DNA from: Hesseltinella vesiculosa
Taxonomy: Eukaryota; Mucoromycota; Mucoromycetes; Mucorales; Cunninghamellaceae
Direction: 5' to 3'
DNA length: 64,000 bases
NCBI GenBank assembly: GCA_002104935.1
Contig: MCGT01000029.1
Coordinates: 274,058 to 338,057 of the forward strand
In this document: positions 25,123 to 35,558 of the stretch, piece by piece
Layout of the letters: each line of letters opens with the position of its first letter
Position numbering within the stretch: position 1 is the stretch's first letter
The notes under the pieces: model-generated
The model's database searches: none
What the model was told of the DNA's origin: nothing
Seen by the model: the letters and a program-made list of their open reading frames with translations, nothing else
Translations under genes and position numbers: made by a program

Positions 25123-27065
25123 CTAATGAGGCGGCTGATGCTGTTGCACATTCAAAATTTCTTGCATGCGTTGTTGTGTCTAGCAGAGATGAGCATGATC
25201 ATAATAGCGATGAGTATCATTTAACTATGCATCGGCGTGTTTTTCTTTTTTTTTTTCACCTTTGACGTGAGGTAATGGAAGACGGCTTCCTTGACCCAGG
25301 TTTGCTTGTAAAAGTCCGATTGGCGCATTTCTTCCAAATTGACCTTGGATTCGCCGAGGATGACTTCCAGATCACGAGCTTGACTGGCAATCCATTTGTT
25401 GATGAATTCCACAGGGTGCTTTGAGAACTGTAGTAAAAAGTCGCGCTTGATTTTGGAGTTGTTGATGCTCTGCACACATTGCACAATCTTGTCGTCCAGT
25501 TCCATGATTTGCTTCTGCACTTGTTGTGACGAGACTTGCGAAAGCATTTTTTGTCGAAGCACACTGTCCAATTCGACATTCACATCAAAGGCTTTGGGGC
25601 ACTGATAATGCTCCTTGTCCACACTGGCAATAAGAAATAAGAGGGGTCAATGGCAAAGGCTCACGGGCACAATAGCGTTTTCTTTTTTTACCGAATGGTA
25701 TAATTCAACACAATAGGGTCAGGTGCCGAGATGTGTTGATTGATCAGTTCAGGCAAGGCGGAAAAGTGGATTTCTTTGGACCCAAAGAGCTAAAAAGAGA
25801 GAAGGGTGAGTTCATCGGGAAAAAACGACGAGATCCTGCCCAGAGTGAATGCTTACTTGGGTCAATGCTTCATCACAATGGATCACACGTTTGTCTTCAT
25901 TGTCTTGCAATTTGTGGTGCTGGTAGAGGGGGGAAAAGATGCTATGTCCAGCAGTCCTATGACTCAATCCCGCTCTCTCTTACCTTGATGTAGTTCCAGA
26001 GTTCCATAATGATTTGCGGCCGAGTATCCAGTTTGGTATGGATCACTTGTGACAAGGCTTCGCTGACCTTGAACTTTTGAGGGTTGTAATCGAGATCGAG
26101 GATGATTCGGCAGTTCACATTCGTATCGCCTGTTCGTTTGATTTCCACTCCATCATGTTCTGCTGCATCTGCTTGCTTGTGCCACTAGCAATATAAAAAA
26201 AAGGAGAGTAATGAGCCAGATGCTTCAGCGGGAGGATGCTGTCGTGTACCTCGATGACATTGCCTTCTGGATACAAGTTGGGGTCGCGATCCAATTCAAC
26301 AACGATGGATCGAAAGAAGGAAGTGAACTTTTGAATTGGGTTGGCACGTTTGGTAGGGATGACAGGCTATGACGATGTATAAAAAAAAAAAAGAAAGATG
26401 AATGACGGGCGACTTCGGCATCGGAAAACAAGCATACATCTAAAAGTCTGCCATCGATTTTCAGAGTCCAAGAAGGAGGGTTGGATGAGCCTTCTGTGCG
26501 GTTGTGTGATTGTTCATCGGATGTGTTGGATATAAAGATGCGGAGGGTTCGGTCCACCTGTATAAAAAAAGGCAGGCATTGGCTAAGTACACAGAGTCTG
26601 CGTATGTATGTTTTTTTTGCAGCTCACCTTGAATGGTTTACCGATGGCTTCTTGCACATCCAATCGTTTTCTCATAATAGTGGCATCCAGCTTCTTTTCG
26701 AATTCGCTAAGTTCTGTATACAAGGTCGATTCTGGAATAAATGATTCGATCTAGGAAACAACTGGGTGAGGAAGGATTTGTTTGGGTAGGCGGAGGCCTC
26801 GTTTCATTGTGGGCTCTTTAGCAAGGTTTCTTACCTTTGGTGGCATGTTGCGATCGGTAGGTCGCTTTCTCCTATGTTATAAAAAGGAAGTAGCCAGTCA
26901 ACAGTCGCGTACATGGGAGTTGATGTTCTTTTTGTCGATATTGTTTTCATGGATGTCGACGTCTAGGGCAGCGCCCACTTACTTTATATGTTTGATGACA
27001 GTTTCATTTTCGCTTTGTCGCTTCCTATACTGCATGTTTCCAGCAGGCATTCCTTGTTGTGGCAT
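25123..27065 (-). CDS. SNF12: SWI/SNF-RSC subunit of the SMARCD/Snf12/Rsc6 family
   Basis: CDS complement(join(25123..25179, 25260..25623, 25692..25789, 25857..25919, 25984..26184, 26250..26366, 26438..26557, 26628..26750, 26835..26871, 26983..27065)), 420 aa from ten exons, all in phase. The family lacks enzymatic activity and is a structural subunit of nuclear chromatin-remodelling complexes. Recognisable pieces in order: FIPESTLYTELSEFEKKLD, TIMRKRLDVQEAIGKPFK, VDRTLRIFISNT, then a SWIB domain (FKVSEALSQVIHTKLDTRP, ELWNYIKHHKLQDNEDKR, CDEALTQLFGSKEIHFSAL), and the C-terminal coiled region ending SDFYKQTWVKEAVFHYLTSK. The human SMARCD proteins are longer at the N-terminus, and here only about 40 residues precede the first conserved block. 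The last exon is a short Gln-rich tail. Confidence 0.93.
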
Positions 27066-27276
27066 TTTCGTCAAAGATCGGTCAGTCAATAAAAAAAGAA
27101 AAAGGGAAGAAAACAAAAAAAAAAAAAACATGGAGCCCATAGCTGTCCTTTAAATCTTGGGACGTGTTGCCAGATTTTGTTCCTACCAAGTTACTTTGGT
27201 CAAAGAGCACGCACACATCACATTGATGAATACGTAACGAGTGCTTTTCTTTTATATTTTTATTACTGGCATTAAA

Positions 27277-28183
27277 TCAGAATACAGTCATAAGGGCAAA
27301 ACAGGTGTAGAACAATCCCACAGGGTAACCAATAAGAAATCGTTGATCATTCAGATGCAAGACAGTGGTGAACATGCCCGAGCTAGAGTCTATTCAAAAG
27401 AAAAAGGTAAGTGCTTTCGCTTGAAGACTGTGCTTTGAACAGGGACTTACAGGTGCACCAAAAGATGGATATCACAGAAAGAACGAGACCAATGTAACCG
27501 CCCAAATTGAGCACCACGCTGAATCCGCTGAGAATGACCAAGGGTAAGAGACAATAGCCAAGCACACTTGCTGTGCGCGACCAATCGAGTCCGGTTTCAG
27601 ACATCAAATTCAGGATTAAATAAATAGACACCACGCCAAGCACACCAACACCATAGATATAACCAAAATGAACCTTGCCCGACAGCATCAGGAAGATGCC
27701 AAACAAAAAGATGAAGAGCAATGGCCCTGCAAGATCAGCATCATCCATAATTGTGTCGGATACCTTTTTAAAGGGATTGAGCACCGTTAGACTCTATTGA
27801 AAAGAGGCATAATAAAACATACGTGAGTGCATCGGATCAATAAGAAACTGGAGCCCAGCCCTCACCTTGGCTTGAATGTGTTGGAAATTGATGCCGAGTT
27901 CTTCGAGTAGAGGGGGCTCGTCTGGGTAGCCTCCGGTGCCAAATGCACTCCAGAACGATCGAGGTTGCTCATACTGCATGCCTGAAGAAGGATCGGCGGC
28001 AGAAGGAGCAGCCGAGTAGTAAGATGATGTGGTCATATACGACGGATCGTTGTAGTTTGTTGAATAAAACTGTAGCCCATCGCCATCTTGGTTGCTCTGG
28101 CTAGTGGGTGAGTAATAATTGTTGCTGTGTGGTTGTGATTGCTGCTTTTGATCAAAAAGGACTGATCGTACTGGTTGAGCCAT
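27277..28183 (-). CDS. YIP1: Yip1-family ER-Golgi membrane protein (YIPF5/Yip1)
   Basis: CDS complement(join(27277..27389, 27451..27793, 27866..28183)), 257 aa. The cytosolic N-terminal half is rich in Gln, Ser, Tyr and Asn and ends with [24 protein letters not shown], the Yip1 signature. Five hydrophobic helices follow: LAGPLLFIFLFGIFLMLSG, YIYGVGVLGVVSIYLIL, ASVLGYCLLPLVILSG, YIGLVLSVISIFWCTYSSS and the terminal YPVGLFYTCFALMTVF. Yip1 binds Rab GTPases (Ypt1/Ypt31) and works in COPII vesicle formation and Golgi traffic (family knowledge). The exon joins are GT-AG and the Tyr of CTYSSS spans the last one. Confidence 0.94.
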
Positions 28184-28639
28184 GACGAGAACGAATTTGG
28201 ATGGAAAGAAAAAAAAAAAGGGAAAACTTGGCGCTTCAAGAAAAACGTGTTTCGATGCCAGCAGCAAAAAAAAAAAACCAAAAATACACCGCTAAAGAAT
28301 GTACTTTACGACTTCTCACTCTTTACCAAATCGATGGCATAAAAAAAACAGGTTTTTAAGTGGTACTTTCTACTTGAATTGAATTGGTACAGTGGTGCCT
28401 GAATACTGTATCGGATTTCGTGAAACAGAACCGCTAAACGATTTTCAAATGCGCGAGAAAAGAATCAAGTGCCTATGAAATCACCACTTGGAGTATCCTT
28501 GCCAGCTTTCTAACTCTTCAGTCCGCTGCTGGAAAGACTTATCATACTAGTCAAGGCCATGTCTCATAATTTTGTACTTGTATGCAGAATATTTATTTAG
28601 AACTATTTTGCACTATGATTTTTGCTCGGTGACCAAAGG

Positions 28640-28930
28640 AAATTGGCCAACCTTTCTTTTTTTTTTTTGGCTGGGCAATCAGAAGCGTCAAAACGAAATC
28701 AATTCAAAATTGGCTGGGCGATCATCACCAAACAACCCGATTTTTTCAGTACCCTCACCATTCCAGTGTTTGCGCACATGCAGAAAATGTCACATCGATC
28801 TAATCACTCAAAAGTGCTGTGCAACGGTTGTTTTTTTATTTCTTTTCAAACTGAAAATGAAGAAATTGGAAGGCCATATTCAGTCTCTGCAGTGCGTCTT
28901 CGATTCCTAGCTGGTGCACGCAATGCATTT
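28640..28930 (+). repeat. Dispersed repeat, copy B (degenerate)
   Basis: Shares blocks with the minus strand of 12590-12990, for example GATTTTTTCAG, GTTTGCGCA and a CACATCGAT/CATATCGAT region, at a level that suggests an old family. No open reading frame of useful length is left. Confidence 0.5.
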
Positions 28931-29479
28931 GGCGACCAGTGAAACCGCCTGTAACACTCGATAATCAGTAGCTGATCCAAAATTCCAGGGTCTAGTACCC
29001 AACCTTTGCTAAACAAAGCCGAGGACCACAGTCCAACCCCTCCAAAGCAGTGCAAATACGCAGTTTTTTTTTATCCAAGAGTCCCGATTTGATAAACAGG
29101 CGTCTGTATTGCTCTTTCCACAATTTGATGAAGAATTGCCATCAGCACCTTAGTTCATGTCGTACTTTACGAAGGCGATCCAATTTGTCCAAGAGATGGC
29201 CTTATCCCTTGTTTGCCAATTGCTGCGCGCACCAGTTTAGAATCGCTGATTCTATGCGGCGATTGAATAAAGCCGTCCAATTTCTACTGTAAAAAAATGA
29301 AAAATTGGCCAATTCTCGTCATGGGCCAAAGTTGCTCTAAATGGATTCACCCCAAATCCTACATGCGTGTTCAAAATTATGAGAAGTAACCATCTACTCT
29401 CTCAGATAGCTAAGCGAGGAGCTAGATGGCGGGCAAACATGTACCAGAGATGAGAGAAATACCCCCTTGTCCTATTATT

Positions 29480-29566
29480 CGTCGCTGTTGTCGACAGCCC
29501 AAAATTGCTCGATAGCGCTCAGATCAGGGGAATATGGTGGCAGGTAAATACCGGTATTGGATGCTC
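29480..29566 (-). pseudogene. Decayed Tc1/IS630-type transposase fragment
   Basis: Read on the minus strand, about 29 codons give IYLPPYSPDLSAIEQFWAV, the third catalytic-acid region (LPPYSPDLNPIE-like) of DDE/DDD Tc1-mariner and IS630 transposases. It runs into a stop soon after, and no other catalytic block is found in frame nearby. It is a relic whose family name and ends cannot be set. Confidence 0.7.
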
Positions 29567-29747
29567 AAGGTTGTCACTAATGAATCTATTGTATTGGATT
29601 GATTGTGCGGCATGGTAATCAGATTTATTCATTTGAAAACAAAGATGGGTATCACATAAAGGGGGAGGGGGAGTTCAAATCTGTAAATCGTTTGAAAGAA
29701 AAGAGGGACAACACATGAAGGAGGGTGGCCGAGATACATTCAGATAC

Positions 29748-31842
29748 TCAGCGAGATGGGCTAGATGGCTGGCTCTGTGGTCCTTCACTGGCAACAATCG
29801 AGGCGTGCTTTGCTTCGTTCAAGCGAATGATCATGGGGTCAACAAGGATGTCAAGGGTCAGAGTAGATTCGGTGTCTTTGGAGCGCAAAGCATACTTGTG
29901 TTCTTCCTTGAGTTGCTTCAGTGTCAAGAGGGTGTCTTCACAGGCAATCTACATATCCATATAATTTGCGTCGTTATTTTTTTCAGTCTCCCACAGCAAA
30001 AGCTGCGCTTCACTTACGGTCAATGTCTTGTAGAAACAAATAAAAGGCAAAAGCTGCATATCTTTCTCAACAAATTTGATAGGCACAGTGACTCGTTGTT
30101 CTTTGTTCATGACAAACACACCAGGTGACTGCAACGACATTGTCCAGTGTCGAATCACATTGCCTGTAGCATGAAAAAAAGAATTATTATTTTTTTTTTG
30201 CAGGAATGGGCAAATCTTGCATTTACCATGGCCATGAATGAAATGGATTTTGAGCTTTTTGAATGTCGCAAATGATGCCTTGTTATACGTGTGCGCCAAG
30301 GTCTTGAGCATTGCCAACATCCCAAACATAGCTTTGTAATGGTCAAAGCTCACCTTGCTACCGTCAGCATTGTCAAAGCCTGATGACACTTCTGTGAGCA
30401 AGATTTCCATGCGGAAGTGGTCATGAGCCAGGATGGTGCCATCTGCGTTGTACTTGAAACGGCCATCATTCAGCCCTTGAATCTTCAATTGGTTTGTCAT
30501 TGCTAGCAGTTCCACTTCACCAGGGCAAAACGACACATCAACTTCCCGAGATCGCAGAAATTTGGCAACGGCTTTGATGCATGGATCAAAAATGTACGAG
30601 CGAAAGGCAGACTCTGAGCTTCGAATGATCTCGTCCCCATGACTGTCGCCAAAAAAGTCGCAGCTATGCATTCATTGCAAAACCAGCCTTGGTGAGAACA
30701 TGCTCTTATCATAATAATGTCATATCTACTTGCCATGTGCAGCAAATGTCAGCAATAAACCTTGCCTCCTGCTGCGCCTCGTTTGGCGGGATGCTGCGCA
30801 AGTCATTGATGCGATCGTCCATCTGCTCACGAGACGTCTACCAATGCGAGTTAGTATACTTTTATCGTACTAAAGAGAGGCTTACAGCATCAGCAACAAG
30901 ATATACGGCGTCAATAACACTTGTGCCAATCTCTTGCACATCGACAAATGGCACTTCAGTAGCAAGTCGGTTGTACAGATCAACAGGCAAGCAACTTCGG
31001 CGACGTAGTGACTTGCCATACCAAATGATGTTGTGGCGCTCGGGGCTGTAAAGGACATGTAAGCATCCATGTGCTGCATCAATAATGAGACGTGTATTTT
31101 ACCAAAGGTGCATCAAGTGCTTGGTGTTGTCAGGGTCGCATAAAAACTGTCTCCACGCTTGCCAAATGTCGCTGATGTCCCCTTCTTGTTCGTTCTTTTG
31201 GTCGTCGTCAATGGAAACGAAAGCACAGCGTTGACTTGGCCCTGGATGATCATCGATTGGTGGTGTTTTTCTTTTTCTGTTCTCCTTTTCTTCGACATTC
31301 ACAACTTGTTCTGCCATGACACCTCGGAGACGCGTCTACAACACGTTAGATTAGCATCCTACCTATATGAATATAAATCACCTTTTGCAAGTCGTATTGA
31401 AGAGTATTTTTGGACAACTGTACTGCATACTTGTCAAAAAAAGTATCGCAAAATGACTTTGCTCGGACGCTCTATAGAAGGATAGTTAGTGTCAAGAAAA
31501 AAAAAAAAAAAGAGAAAGAATGCGTTACCTTGGAAAAGGAAGATATGGCATTTGCCATGGTCTCGGCAATACTTCCAGCCACTACGATGCGCCTAACTTC
31601 CATCGCATCGCCAACCATCTGCTTGACTGCAATGCGTTTGCTTATCGTGGGATTATGGACTACTACTTTCTGAAGGTAGCTGTTGATTGTCCAGTTGCTT
31701 GGCTCTTCTTCCCAAAAATCTTCCAATTAAAAAATAAAAAAATTAAATGAACAGCACATAGGAATAGATGAATCATCGGGTTACCTCTCAAATACAACTT
31801 TTTGCCATCGAGGGCTCCGTGAAAATATGGCTTGCTTTCCAT
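29748..31842 (-). CDS. Unknown protein, lineage-specific family
   Basis: CDS complement(join(29748..29948, 30018..30163, 30227..30663, 30734..30837, 30886..31045, 31103..31335, 31382..31471, 31529..31719, 31785..31842)), 539 aa, nine exons in phase. I do not recognise a named domain. The N-terminus (ALDGKKLYLRDFWEEEPSNW, then QMVGDAMEVRRIVVAGSIAE) looks like a small beta domain, residues about 115-155 are charged, and the C-terminal half contains GDSHGDEIIRSSE, DVSFCPGEVELLAM, EILLTEVSSG, FDHYKAMFGMLAM and a SPGVFVMNKEQ block. The last pieces occur in the same order in the unknown protein at 20495-22534, so the two may be distant relatives. One intron (30664-30733) must use a GC donor (TG|GCAAGT) to keep the frame; a GT alternative breaks it. 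A fragment of its last exon recurs at 32422-32473. Confidence 0.7.
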
Positions 31843-32057
31843 CGCTACAATTGATGTGGAAAGGAGAAAAGTCGGCGCCAATTTTGTTTTTCCTGCCGCG
31901 AAGGTTGGTTTGCATGCCGCAAGTGCCAATGGGGTCTGTGATTGGTTGGTTTCTTTCTTTCTTGTTTCTCATACAGTAAAAACAGGGCCATTTTCAATTG
32001 TTTTTCTTTCTTCCTTTCACTCCTTTGCAAGAAAAGCATGATGACTGTCAACACATG

Positions 32058-32126
32058 TACCCTGCCCCTAAACCCGGAGAAATTTTTTGCTGCCCACAGT
32101 TCGGCTGGCCCAGCGAGAAGTGGGAG
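32058..32126. repeat. 69-bp direct repeat, copy 1
   Basis: Starts TACCCTGCCCC and ends GAGAAGTGGGAG. Copy 2 is at 32161-32229 with two differences. The plus strand reads through in one frame of each copy with Pro-, Cys- and Trp-containing peptides, but the two copies are in different frames relative to each other (offset 103), so coding is unlikely. Confidence 0.85.
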
Positions 32127-32160
32127 CCGTTGCTTTCATCATGGGAAGATGATCCAGCTG

Positions 32161-32229
32161 TACCCTGCCCCTCAACCCGGAGAAATTTTTTGCTGCCCAC
32201 AGTTCGGCTGGCCCAGTGAGAAGTGGGAG
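32161..32229. repeat. 69-bp direct repeat, copy 2
   Basis: Matches 32058-32126 at 67 of 69 positions by eye. Confidence 0.85.
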
Positions 32230-32421
32230 GTGATCATCTTCCTCTTGCAAATGGTTTGTTTTCTGTTTTGGTTTGGAAAACTAACTCTTTTTATATTTTT
32301 GGCTACAGTTCAATCGATTCAAAACTGGACAATTGTAATTTAGATGCAGCGTACGCCTTTTATTTGCTACCACAAGACACTGGCGTACGTAAAGCACTTT
32401 TTTTTGTTGATGAAAGTTAAG

Positions 32422-32473
32422 TGGATATGTAGATTGCCTGTGAAGATACCCTCTTGACATTAAAGCAGCTCAA
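32422..32473 (+). pseudogene. Fragment copied from the unknown gene at 29.7-31.8 kb
   Basis: Reads TGGATATGTAG followed by ATTGCCTGTGAAGA..., equal to the intron end plus the first 40 or so bases of exon 9 of the gene at 29748-31842, with four differences and opposite orientation. Because it includes the intron end it is a DNA-level duplicate, not a retrocopy. The similarity stops abruptly afterwards. Confidence 0.75.
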
Positions 32474-32764
32474 ATTGGACGTTGCCACCATTCCAACCCT
32501 GTGGCTATCGGAGGGGTCACCGCCTACGATTGGAAAGAATGTCATCGTTACTATACATCTTTGACCGCAACATCTTGTATCTGAAATATGTATCTCCATG
32601 GCCCTCGACAGCTCCTTGGCCAGTCATGTACTATCATGACGCCATCAGGCCTGATCTTTCCTGTTGCCGTATTTCTTAATCAAGGTTGAATGCTTTATGA
32701 AACAAAGGCGCGGAGCAATGAATTAGCCTGACTCACTTTTGATGGTAGCTGATTTATTTAGCCG

Positions 32765-33888
32765 TCAGAATTGACGCATACGTTTCCTAAATCGTTCTTC
32801 TACAGCCTGATCGGTGGCCCATTGTCGTTGATCGGGTCGAATACCTTGAGTATCAAATCGGTGCTGAATGGCTGCTTCGGGACCTGAGTGATTTTTTGTT
32901 AAAAAAAAAAAGGAGTGTCAGAGGCGACCTGCACCGTGCGTGTTTTTTTTCTCTCTCTCATACGTTTGCTTTCTTGTTCACCCTCCATTAACTTTCGCTT
33001 GGCACGTTCAGTTTCTTCGATATTTTTCAATTGGGCACTAGAAGGAGAGAGGTGAGCTTGAAAGATCAGAGCGAGTAGGGAGTACCTGACACCCAAGTCC
33101 ACTTCAGGGATCACCGAGAGCATTTGAGCAGAGTGCTGCACGTTGCCTTCCTTGACTTGGGCTCCAGAAATTTGGAGATGTTTGGGCAAATGGTATAGTT
33201 CTTCATAAATATCTTGCATGCCTTGCTCACTGTCCTGTTGCTTGTCCTCGGCAGTTTCATTTTCTCCTCGTCGTTTGCGCAGCTCGGACTCAATGTATTC
33301 CATCCTAACAGAGGTTGAGCGATGAGGTTAACTGTGGTTTTTTTTTTAGGCGTCTGGCAGCATTACATGTGCTTGTCCACATCCACCTTGTTGGTTTGGG
33401 TCGTGAACGCTTCAAGTTTCAATTTTTTAGATTTGCCTTCTTCTTCTTCAGCTCTGGATGGAATGCAAACGGATTAGGTCATGCAGCTCTTTCCTTGGAT
33501 GTACATTTACCCCTTGCCAGCAATGTAGCCTTCCTTGTCGACAAGCCCACCCGTTTTGAGATTCCACCCACCGGTGGCATCGTCTTTTTTTGCAGGTTTC
33601 TTCTTTTTGGTTTCGCCTTTTAGTAGTTTTTCGGCATCCACTCCTCCTTGCTTTCGTCGTAATCGTCGGATCTCTTGCAAATCTTCAATGGTGTCACTTT
33701 GCATTAAAATAAAAAAATAAAAATAACAAAAAGTTGTGTAAGTGTCCACTGCTAGCGACGACAAACATTTATGCCGATGATGACAATGTATAGTACCTAA
33801 CAGCGTCGGTAGTAGATGGATCGAGTTGTTCTTCATCGGAATCCTGCCGCTTTTTGCGATAATTTTTTTGTTTTTTAATAATGGCCAT
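32765..33888 (-). CDS. C9orf78/Tls1-like spliceosome-associated protein
   Basis: CDS complement(join(32765..32883, 32964..33037, 33086..33304, 33367..33453, 33511..33696, 33797..33888)), 258 aa. It matches the small charged C9orf78 (human) / Tls1 (fission yeast) family: start IIKKQKNYRKKRQDSDEE, the block DTIEDLQEIRRLRRKQGGVD, KTGGLVDKEGY, TNKVDVDKHMMEYIESEL and the signature IPEVDLGVSAQLKNIEETE, ending with a basic tail. Family members bind the Brr2 helicase and affect splicing of selected introns. The donor of exon 5 (C|GTATGA) was chosen because it alone reaches the final exon in phase. The gene is divergent from Rvs161, with 178 bp between starts. Confidence 0.88.
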
Positions 33889-34066
33889 GACAGATCAAAT
33901 CAGGTGAAAGAAAAGAAATGCCAACTCATGGGTCTACCCATTTTTGGCCAAAAGCTCAGCTGCCTTTATTTTTGGTCACCGACCCATTTTTTTTTTCTTC
34001 TTCTTTTTCTTCCACCACTGCGATCTTTCTCTCTCTGACTCTTTTTTTTCTCTCTTTCTGCAAACC
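33889..34066. promoter_or_regulatory. Compact divergent promoter, C9orf78-like / RVS161
   Basis: Only 178 bp separate the two start codons. The plus-side half is a pyrimidine-rich leader (33986-34060), typical for genes in this window. No specific factor site is recognised. Confidence 0.45.
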
Positions 34067-35210
34067 ATGGCATTCCTGTAAGTGGACTTTGTAAAGAAAG
34101 AGAGAACTGACAACTAACTTGTGCCTCTTAAAGAAATGGATTTAAAAAGAACCTGAATCGTGCAGGTCAATCGGTAAGAGCGCTTTACTACTTTCACTAT
34201 TTTATATCATCTCGCCAAGCTACCCGTGGAAGCTCCGTTCCTCATGACTTATTCTTGACTTTTGTAGATCATGCAACGAACAGGTGCATCTGACAAAACA
34301 GCTGACAGCGAATTCGATGAAGAATACACCCGATTCAAAACGCAAGTGCCAACTGCTTTGGCCAGACAACCTCTTGACTGACACCTTTTCTTCTGCTCAT
34401 TAGACTAGAGAAGAAGGCTGAAAAACTTTCGAAAGAAACCAAAGGTTACCTGGACTCGATTCGAGGTACATGACAACATTCCTCTTAAAAAAAAGGCATC
34501 AACACCTTTTTTCATTCTAGGCATGACCGGCGCGCAGATCCGTATCGCACAGACAATCGAACTGTTTTACGACGATCGTAACCCCATGGGCCCAGGCGGC
34601 AATGAATATAAACGTGTGGTCGAAAAATTAGATGCAGAAGCCAAAACCGACTTGGTAAGCATGAACAACGCCAAAAGCCAACCTCAACATTGGTTCTCGT
34701 TAGGACGAAGCCTTCCGTACCACCGTCATGGAGCCCTTTGGCCGATTCTGCTCCTACTTTCCCGAGGTCAATGAAGCTGTCAAGCGTCGTCAAAAGAAAT
34801 TGCTGGATTATGATACAGCACGCTCCAAAGTGCGGAAATTGATTGACAAGCCAAGCGAGGACCCACAACGCTTACCTCGGGTAAAGAATCTAGATGAAAG
34901 AGGGCAAGATGAGCTGCAACTTTTTTTTTTTTACGTCTAGGCCGAACAAGAAGCAAACATGGCACGAGAAATGTACGAAAACATGAACAGCATCTTGATC
35001 AACGACTTGCCCAAGGTGGTAGAGCTCCGTGTGCCATATCTGGACCCCTCGTTTGAAGCCCTGATCAAGTGCCAGCTTCAGTTTGCTCAGACCAGCTACG
35101 AGCAATTGGAAGGCATCCGTCACCAATTCCCTCCTGAGGACGAAAACGACCGTCGCGTTGACGATATATTGCAACAAATGCGCGGGCTGGCTATCTGTGG
35201 TAACTTTTAG
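34067..35210 (+). CDS. RVS161: BAR-domain protein Rvs161/Hob3
   Basis: CDS join(34067..34077, 34134..34173, 34268..34341, 34404..34465, 34521..34654, 34704..34880, 34941..35210), 255 aa, seven exons including an 11-nt first exon. It is an N-BAR amphiphysin-like protein that forms a membrane-bending dimer in endocytosis and actin organisation, with Rvs167 as usual partner. Matching pieces: GFKKNLNRAGQSIMQRTG, LEKKAEKLSKETKGYLDSIR, AQIRIAQTIE, FGRFCSYFPEVNEAVKRR, KLLDYDTARSKVRKLIDKPS and LRVPYLDPSFEAL. There is no SH3 domain, as in Rvs161 and unlike Rvs167. The third intron has a GC donor (AC|GCAAGT). Confidence 0.94.
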
Positions 35211-35558
35211 CTCTCTTTTGTAAACTGTGTACTATGAATTAAATCTAATCAAAATAAAGTTGTGCTGCGACCGCAGCTTTTACTGTTTTGCCAAGCTCCG
35301 AGTGAAAGGGCCAAGTCAAACATAGTTTCGACGGTCGTACACACTTTCTGTAGAGTGATGCTGTGTCCTTTTCATCAATCTGATAACACGAGCCTGTTCA
35401 ATAGGAGGACAGTGAAATGCACCCGGTAAAGAAAATGCAGTGAAACACGAGTGGATTTTCCACATCACCAATCTGAGCCTCTTTTTTTCCTTCTTCATCA
35501 AATCCTTTATTTACTTTTATTTCTTTTTCTTTTTTTGCATTGCCTCTCTCTTTTTTGC
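35211..35558. other. Intergenic
   Basis: A 348-bp space between two plus-strand genes. AATAAA-like signals (near 35240-35260) follow RVS161, and a T-rich leader precedes the zinc-cluster gene. No gene is seen. Confidence 0.5.

Larger units (their letters stand above)
28184..29747. other. Repeat-rich intergenic stretch
   Basis: A 1.56-kb region without an intact gene. It contains a diverged copy of a dispersed repeat (28640-28930) and a decayed transposase fragment (about 29480-29560). It separates Yip1 from the unknown protein family gene. Confidence 0.55.
31843..32764. other. Intergenic with duplications
   Basis: A 0.9-kb region between two minus-strand genes. It holds two 69-bp direct repeats and a 52-bp piece that matches the 3' part of the neighbouring unknown gene. 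I see no intact gene. Confidence 0.5.

Noticed and set aside
32041..32343. Cys/Trp/Pro-containing plus-strand ORFs over the 69-bp repeats
   Set aside because: The repeat offset (103 bp) is not a multiple of three, so the two copies read in different frames; no start context or neighbour support.
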